From: an uncultured Eubacteriales bacterium
GTDB lineage: Bacteria > Bacillota > Clostridia > Christensenellales > Christensenellaceae
Assembly (NCBI GenBank): GCA_902782475.1
Contig: CACZNR010000115.1
Location: 1 to 10,517, forward strand
Length of the DNA stretch: 10,517 nt
Direction: 5' to 3'
Positions within the stretch are counted from its first letter, which is position 1. Each line of letters begins with the position of its first letter. The notes below the pieces were generated by a model that was not told where the DNA came from, searched no databases, and was given only the letters and a program-made list of their open reading frames with translations. Shown piece by piece: positions 6,426 to 10,517 of the stretch. The translations under genes and the position numbers were made by a program.

Positions 6426-6452
6426 AAAGCACGGTGTTAAACCGTGCTTTTT
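6426..6452. terminator. shared terminator between converging units
   Basis: AAAGCACGGT (6426-6435) and ACCGTGCTTT (6441-6450) form a perfect 10-bp stem around a 5-nt loop, GTTAA. On the plus strand it is followed by a T-run (6448-6452, then CCTTTT), an excellent terminator for the orphan gene. Read on the minus strand the stem ends in CTTTGTTATTAT, weaker but usable for the aldolase operon, whose stop codon is 24 nt away. It probably works in both directions. Confidence 0.9.
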
Positions 6453-6476
6453 CCTTTTATATGTGAGAATTATGTC

Positions 6477-7511
6477 TCAGAGTGAGTTTATGGCAGCTTT
6501 CAATTCTTCCACTGCTTCGTCACTGGTTGCCCAGGATGTGACGAACCTGTATGTTGTAAGACCATTATCAGCCGGTCCCCAGACAGAATACCCAACTTTT
6601 TCTGACAGTTTTGCATTGTCAGCATCAGAAAGATTTACAAATATCTGGTTTGTCGGAGAATTGCCAACTACTTCTATTCCCTTCTTCGCAAATGTATCCC
6701 TTATATCATTAGCCTGTTCAACAGCATGTGTGTTTATCTTTACATACAGGTCATCCTTGAAAAGCTCATCAAACTGGATCCCAAGAACTTTTCCTTTTGC
6801 AAGCATGGCACCTCTCTGCTTTATGAGGGCTCTGAAATTTGGTTTGAGCTCAGGATTCTTTATGACAAGTGCTTCGCCAATGAGTGCTCCGCACTTTGTG
6901 CCACCTATATAGAAATAATCGGAATACTCAGTGATATCAGAAAGTGTAAGATCATTTTCACTGCATCCCAGTGCATAACCAAGTCTTGCACCATCTATGT
7001 ACAGGTAAATGTCATACTTCCTGCAGGTCTCATAAATAGCGATCAGTTCCTTTTTTGAGTATATGGCCCCATACTCTGTAGGTAATGAAGTGTATACCAT
7101 CTTCGGTTTTACTATGTGGTCGATGGTAGTACTGTTATTATATTCTTCCATTATCCTAGATATATCTTCAGGAGTGATCTTGGAGTCCTTGCCGTCAACA
7201 GTTATTACCTTGTGACCAGTAGCTTCTATTGCACCTGTTTCATGCGTAGCTATGTGTCCTGCTGAAGCAGAAATAACAGCTTCATAAGGTCTTAAAGCAT
7301 AGGCTATCGAAATGAGATTCGTCTGAGTACCGCCAACTATGAAATGTACATCAAGATCATCGCGTCCGCAGGCTTTTTTGATCCTGTTCCTTGCTGATGC
7401 ACATATCTCATCCTCAGAATATCCGACATACTGTACAAGGTTCTCTTCCTGAAGCCTCTTCAGGATATTAGGATGGCAGCCTTCCATATAGTCACAATTA
7501 AAATAGAACAT
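6477..7511 (-). CDS. PLP-dependent low-specificity threonine aldolase-like lyase
   Basis: This 344-residue protein belongs to the beta-eliminating lyase / threonine aldolase family (fold type I), which splits threonine or allo-threonine to glycine and acetaldehyde with pyridoxal phosphate. Visible motifs are GGTQTN for cofactor phosphate binding (60-65), His86 in the GHIATHETGA stretch where the family has a His stacking on the PLP ring, Asp173 in DGARLGYAL, and the presumed Schiff-base Lys206 in GGTKCGALIGEALV. Length is normal for the family and the protein is cytosolic. Its ATG overlaps the plsY stop codon as TAATG, with AAGGAG 9 nt upstream, so it is translationally coupled to plsY. Many bacteria carry related proteins with different amino-acid specificity, so the true substrate is not certain. 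In comparable Clostridia clusters gpsA commonly follows plsY; here this enzyme takes that place and ends the operon. Confidence 0.88.
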   Translation of the reverse strand: MFYFNCDYMEGCHPNILKRLQEENLVQYVGYSEDEICASARNRIKKACGRDDLDVHFIVGGTQTNLISIAYALRPYEAVISASAGHIATHETGAIEATGHKVITVDGKDSKITPEDISRIMEEYNNSTTIDHIVKPKMVYTSLPTEYGAIYSKKELIAIYETCRKYDIYLYIDGARLGYALGCSENDLTLSDITEYSDYFYIGGTKCGALIGEALVIKNPELKPNFRALIKQRGAMLAKGKVLGIQFDELFKDDLYVKINTHAVEQANDIRDTFAKKGIEVVGNSPTNQIFVNLSDADNAKLSEKVGYSVWGPADNGLTTYRFVTSWATSDEAVEELKAAINSL

Positions 7512-8116
7512 TATTTTTTACTCCTTACCGTCAATTTGTTTTCCTTACCCTGTATGAGCCTTTTGATATTTTCTCTGTGAGCCCAGAATATGAGTAATGT
7601 AAGAACAAGGATAAGTATCTTTGGTAGTATTCCTGTAAGGGTCGGATATATGAGGCATATCATTATCGACTCCATAACAAAACCAAGGAGAGATCCGATC
7701 GACACTATTCCGGTAATGGCAACTACTATGACCGCAATGAGATATACTACCAGGCTCGGTACAGCTGCAAAGGTAAGCATTGTTCCCATAGAAGTAGACA
7801 CGCCCTTCCCTCCCTTGAACTTATAATACAGAGGAAACATGTGCCCTATCACAACGAAGAAAGCTCCTATAACTGCTCCGGTCTCTCCGGCGAAAAGCTT
7901 TCCAAGATATGAACACAGAAAACCCTTAAGGATATCCAGGAAAAATGTCATAAGTCCATAGACCCAGCCAAAATTCCTGACCATGTTAGTAGCACCGGCA
8001 TTGCCGCTTCCGTAATTCCTTACATCCTTCTTAAAAGACCAGGATATGAGGATAGATGGTGATATACTGCCGATAAGATATGCTGCTATAGCGACGACGA
8101 TATACCTGATAACCAT
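7511..8116 (-). CDS. plsY: acyl-phosphate:glycerol-3-phosphate acyltransferase PlsY
   Basis: PlsY is an integral membrane enzyme that transfers the acyl group from acyl phosphate to glycerol 3-phosphate, the first step in phosphatidic acid synthesis in most Gram-positive bacteria. The 201-residue protein has the usual length and all three conserved motifs: GSGNAGATNMVR (36-47), GHMFPLYYKFKGGKGVST (91-108) and HRENIKRL (180-187). Hydrophobic segments occur at roughly 3-25, 53-72, 80-97, 112-134, 136-158 and 163-179. The ATG at 8116 overlaps the der stop codon by one base (TAATG) and has AAGGAG 8 nt upstream; the stop overlaps the aldolase start in the same manner. The basic tail (KENKLTVRSKK) fits a cytoplasmic C-terminal end. 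Confidence 0.97.
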   Translation of the reverse strand: MVIRYIVVAIAAYLIGSISPSILISWSFKKDVRNYGSGNAGATNMVRNFGWVYGLMTFFLDILKGFLCSYLGKLFAGETGAVIGAFFVVIGHMFPLYYKFKGGKGVSTSMGTMLTFAAVPSLVVYLIAVIVVAITGIVSIGSLLGFVMESIMICLIYPTLTGILPKILILVLTLLIFWAHRENIKRLIQGKENKLTVRSKK

Positions 8117-9444
8117 TATTTATTCTCCTTGCTTTCGTTCCTGTTCCTGAAATAAACATTTATCGGAGTTCCAGTGAAATCGAAAGTCCTTCTTATATAA
8201 TTTTTGATATATCTTGAAAATGAATCATTCAAGATCTCAACATCATTGACAAATATAACAAATGTCGGAGGCTTGACGGCTACCTGTGTGGAATAATAGA
8301 TCTTGAGTTTTCTTCCCATACGGGTAGGTGTTTCTACACTTATAACGGCATCCCTTATGCAGTCGTTGAGAAGACCTGTGGATATCCTTCTTGTGGTATT
8401 CTCAAGACACATGTCTATAAGTTCGAACAGCTTATGCACTCTCTGTCCTGTCTTTGCGGATATGTAGATCTGAGGAGCGTAGGAGATGAATGAGAGCTCA
8501 CGTCCTATCTTTTCTTTATATTCCTCTATGGTATATGTATCCTTTTCAACAGCATCCCACTTATTTATAACGAGGATGCATGGCTTTCCCTCTTCCTGTA
8601 TGAATGATGCTATCTTTAAGTCCTGCTCACTGACTTCCTCTGTGGCATCAAGAAGAAGCAGGACCACATCGCTCCTTCTTATTGCAGCAAGGCTCCTGAC
8701 AACGGAATACCTCTCTATGGAATCCCGCTCTATCCTGCCGCGTTTTCTCATGCCGGCAGTATCAGTGATAACATAATGCTTTCCGTCTCTTACAAACGGA
8801 GTATCTATGGCATCCCTGGTGGTCCCCGGAATATTGCTTACGATACTTCTGTTCTGTCCAAGGATATAATTTGAAAGTGAAGATTTACCTACATTCGGCT
8901 TTCCTGCAATAGCAATGAATATGGATTCCTGGTCAGGTTCGTTTACTTTGTCAAAATGACTTATGATCTCATCTAGCAGATCTCCGATACCAAGACTCTG
9001 TTCGGCAGAGATGGAAACGACTTCTGAAAAGCCCAGCTGATAGAAATCGTATACCTGATCATTGTCATTTCTTGATTCGACTTTATTTACAGCCACTATA
9101 ACAGGTTTGCTAGAGTTCCTGAGCATGTCCGCAACTTCGTAGTCGGCAGCCACAAGACCGGATTTTGCATCCGTCAGGAAAACTATAACGTCTGCTGCTT
9201 CAATGGCAAGATTAGCCTGTTCACGCATCTGAACAAGTATCTCATCATCACTGTCAGGTTCTATACCACCGGTATCTATCAGTGTAAACTGATGATCCAG
9301 CCATTCTGCATCCTGAAAGATCCTGTCTCTTGTGACACCAGGAGTATCCTCTATTATGGCTATCCTTTTCCTGCATATCTTATTGAACAATGTGGATTTA
9401 CCCACATTCGGTCTTCCTACAAGTGCTACTAATGGTTTACTCAT
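8116..9444 (-). CDS. der: ribosome-associated GTPase Der (EngA)
   Basis: Der is an essential GTPase with two tandem G domains that acts in 50S ribosomal subunit assembly. The 442-residue product has normal length. Domain 1 carries GRPNVGKS (10-17), DTPGVTRD (33-40), DTGG (57-60) and NKVE (120-123). Domain 2 carries GKPNVGKS (181-188), PGTTRD (206-211), DTAG (228-231) and NKWD (294-297). The KH-like C-terminal domain covers about 352-436 and ends in TGTPINVYFRNR. The ATG at 9444 lies close behind a CAGGAG box, 11 nt after the stop codon of the DUF512 gene, so the two are in one operon. The stop codon overlaps the plsY start. All GTP-binding elements look intact. Confidence 0.98.
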   Translation of the reverse strand: MSKPLVALVGRPNVGKSTLFNKICRKRIAIIEDTPGVTRDRIFQDAEWLDHQFTLIDTGGIEPDSDDEILVQMREQANLAIEAADVIVFLTDAKSGLVAADYEVADMLRNSSKPVIVAVNKVESRNDNDQVYDFYQLGFSEVVSISAEQSLGIGDLLDEIISHFDKVNEPDQESIFIAIAGKPNVGKSSLSNYILGQNRSIVSNIPGTTRDAIDTPFVRDGKHYVITDTAGMRKRGRIERDSIERYSVVRSLAAIRRSDVVLLLLDATEEVSEQDLKIASFIQEEGKPCILVINKWDAVEKDTYTIEEYKEKIGRELSFISYAPQIYISAKTGQRVHKLFELIDMCLENTTRRISTGLLNDCIRDAVISVETPTRMGRKLKIYYSTQVAVKPPTFVIFVNDVEILNDSFSRYIKNYIRRTFDFTGTPINVYFRNRNESKENK

Positions 9445-9455
9445 AAATTCTCCTG

Positions 9456-10517
9456 TTATTTAGTAAACTCCTCAACAAAGGAGTATCCGTCGGGATCGAT
9501 GGATTTACATCTTACTTTAAGCCTGTCCTGCAATTCATCGAGTGTCATATCATCAAGGAAGACGTCTTTCCTGTCCCTTAACATGGTATTGCTTAAAAAT
9601 ATGCAGTCTCCAAGATCCTTGTCTTTTATCTGTTCATATATGTCCTGTCCTGTAAGAAGTCCTGTAACAGTAATTGTCTCACCGAAGAAATGATTGATCA
9701 CAGGATAGACATTTATCTTAATGTTGAACTGTTTCTCACATAGTCCTGCACATTCCACAAGATATGGATAGAAGTCCTTTCCAGTTACTAGTGTAACCTT
9801 TTTATATGGGGATGTATCACCAAACTCCGACAGGGCTTCCCTGACTTCTGTAGTAAAAAGCGTTACCATGCCAACACCGTCCTCGAGCTGTGAATAATCT
9901 TCATAATTCTCGTAGTCCGGAAATGGGAGTCCTGCTCGGATATAGAATTCATCGGCACAGAATACGAATCTTGTTCCCTTTTCCTTTAGAAGCTTTTTCT
10001 GCCATCTTTCAGTTATCTCTATGACTACTCTTGCCGTGTCGCTGTCGATCATTTCGAGTTCGGTAAGGCCTTCTCTGTGTTTTGTCAGGCCCACAGGAAC
10101 AAGCGCAAGGCTCTGTGCATGCGGATAGAATCGTGAAAGGTCCTCAATGGTCTTATCAAGGACTTTTCCATCATTATAGCCTTTGACAATGACAGCCTGA
10201 CAGTAATAGTTGATTCCGGCATCGCTTAAAGCCTCAAGTCTTTCCATGAGGTTTGAATTTACATGCTGCTGGAGCATCCTGCAGCGAAGCTCTTCGTCAG
10301 TCGTATGGACAGAGATGTACAGAGGAGAGACTTTTCTTTCAAGTATCCTTCTGAATTCCCTCTCCGGAACATTTGTAAGTGTTACGTAGTTTCCCATGAC
10401 AAATGACAGGCGCCAGTCGTCATCCTTGAAATAAAGGGTGTCCCTCATACCTTTTGGAAGCTGATCTATAAAACAGAAGATACATTTATTCACACATGGC
10501 TGATATAGTCCGATACC
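9456..10517 (-). CDS. DUF512 radical-SAM-like iron-sulfur protein (N-terminus beyond window)
   Basis: The visible 353 residues lack the true start. The frame stays open to the window edge, where it reads GIGLYQPCVNKCIFCFIDQ, giving a CX3CX2C cluster (visible residues 8, 12 and 15) of the type that binds a radical-SAM [4Fe-4S] centre. A GTG at 10493 could be mistaken for a start, but it falls inside this cysteine motif and would remove its first Cys. After the cluster come DDWRLSFVMGNYVTLTN and SPLYISVHTTDEELR, typical of the family. The C-terminal part is the DUF512 domain, with HFFGETITVTGLLTGQDI and LSNTMLRDRKDVFLDDMT. Family members usually carry an N-terminal PDZ-like domain, which would lie outside the window. 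The biochemical function of the family is not established as far as I know. The gene is directly followed by der, 11 nt apart. Confidence 0.92.
   Translation of the reverse strand, partial: GIGLYQPCVNKCIFCFIDQLPKGMRDTLYFKDDDWRLSFVMGNYVTLTNVPEREFRRILERKVSPLYISVHTTDEELRCRMLQQHVNSNLMERLEALSDAGINYYCQAVIVKGYNDGKVLDKTIEDLSRFYPHAQSLALVPVGLTKHREGLTELEMIDSDTARVVIEITERWQKKLLKEKGTRFVFCADEFYIRAGLPFPDYENYEDYSQLEDGVGMVTLFTTEVREALSEFGDTSPYKKVTLVTGKDFYPYLVECAGLCEKQFNIKINVYPVINHFFGETITVTGLLTGQDIYEQIKDKDLGDCIFLSNTMLRDRKDVFLDDMTLDELQDRLKVRCKSIDPDGYSFVEEFTK

Noticed and set aside
6409..6912. Plus-strand ORF of 167 codons after the orphan gene
   Set aside because: It runs through the terminator and then opposite the well-supported aldolase gene, and its serine-rich, low-complexity translation is typical of a shadow frame.
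10491..10493. GTG at 10493 as the start of the DUF512 protein
   Set aside because: It falls inside the CX3CX2C motif, and the open frame with family-like residues continues to the window edge, so the gene is truncated by the window.
1..10517. CRISPR arrays, insertion sequences, tRNA or rRNA genes, prophage or defence modules
   Set aside because: No regularly spaced repeats, transposase or integrase motifs, terminal inverted repeats, tRNA-like cloverleafs or rRNA-like stretches were seen; the window is mostly conserved housekeeping genes.

Overview
The window looks like a chromosomal housekeeping stretch from a low-to-moderate GC Gram-positive bacterium, most likely a Clostridia member related to Lachnospiraceae. 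The grounds are the families present, gene-order fragments such as a DUF512 radical-SAM gene next to der and plsY, strong AAGGAGG-type ribosome binding sites, and clean sigma-A promoters of the TTGACA-N17-TAAAAT type. Genus and species cannot be given from sequence reading alone. All recognised genes lie on the minus strand except one small plus-strand gene at 6017-6403.

Right block (10517 down to 6477, minus strand): a DUF512 radical-SAM protein whose N-terminus runs off the window, then der (EngA GTPase), plsY (acyl-phosphate:glycerol-3-phosphate acyltransferase) and a threonine-aldolase-like PLP enzyme. The der/plsY and plsY/aldolase junctions are both 1-nt TAATG stop/start overlaps, so this is a tightly coupled operon. 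It converges on the plus-strand orphan gene, and the two share one symmetrical hairpin terminator at 6426-6452.

Middle block (6403 to 5080): the divergent intergenic region 5716-6016 carries two strong, oppositely directed promoters. One drives rplU-rpmA (ribosomal proteins L21 and L27) to the left; the other drives an unrecognised acidic 128-residue protein to the right. The L21-L27 unit has a short, hairpin-containing leader and ends in a strong intrinsic terminator. Unusually for a Firmicute, no prp (ysxB) gene lies between rplU and rpmA, and L27 appears to start directly at its mature N-terminus from a TTG codon.

Left block (5079 to 1, minus strand): a DNA-repair-rich operon of an OGG1-like 8-oxoguanine DNA glycosylase, an uncharacterised metal-dependent amidohydrolase, mutS and mutL (C-terminal part outside the window). 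The glycosylase start codon abuts the T-tract of the rpmA terminator. mutS and mutL overlap by 4 nt (ATGA).

I see no mobile element, CRISPR array, tRNA, rRNA or obvious defence system. The most notable points are the processing-free L27, the terminator/start arrangement before the glycosylase, the orphan gene with its own near-consensus promoter, and the apparent lack of a beta-clamp-binding motif in the MutS tail.
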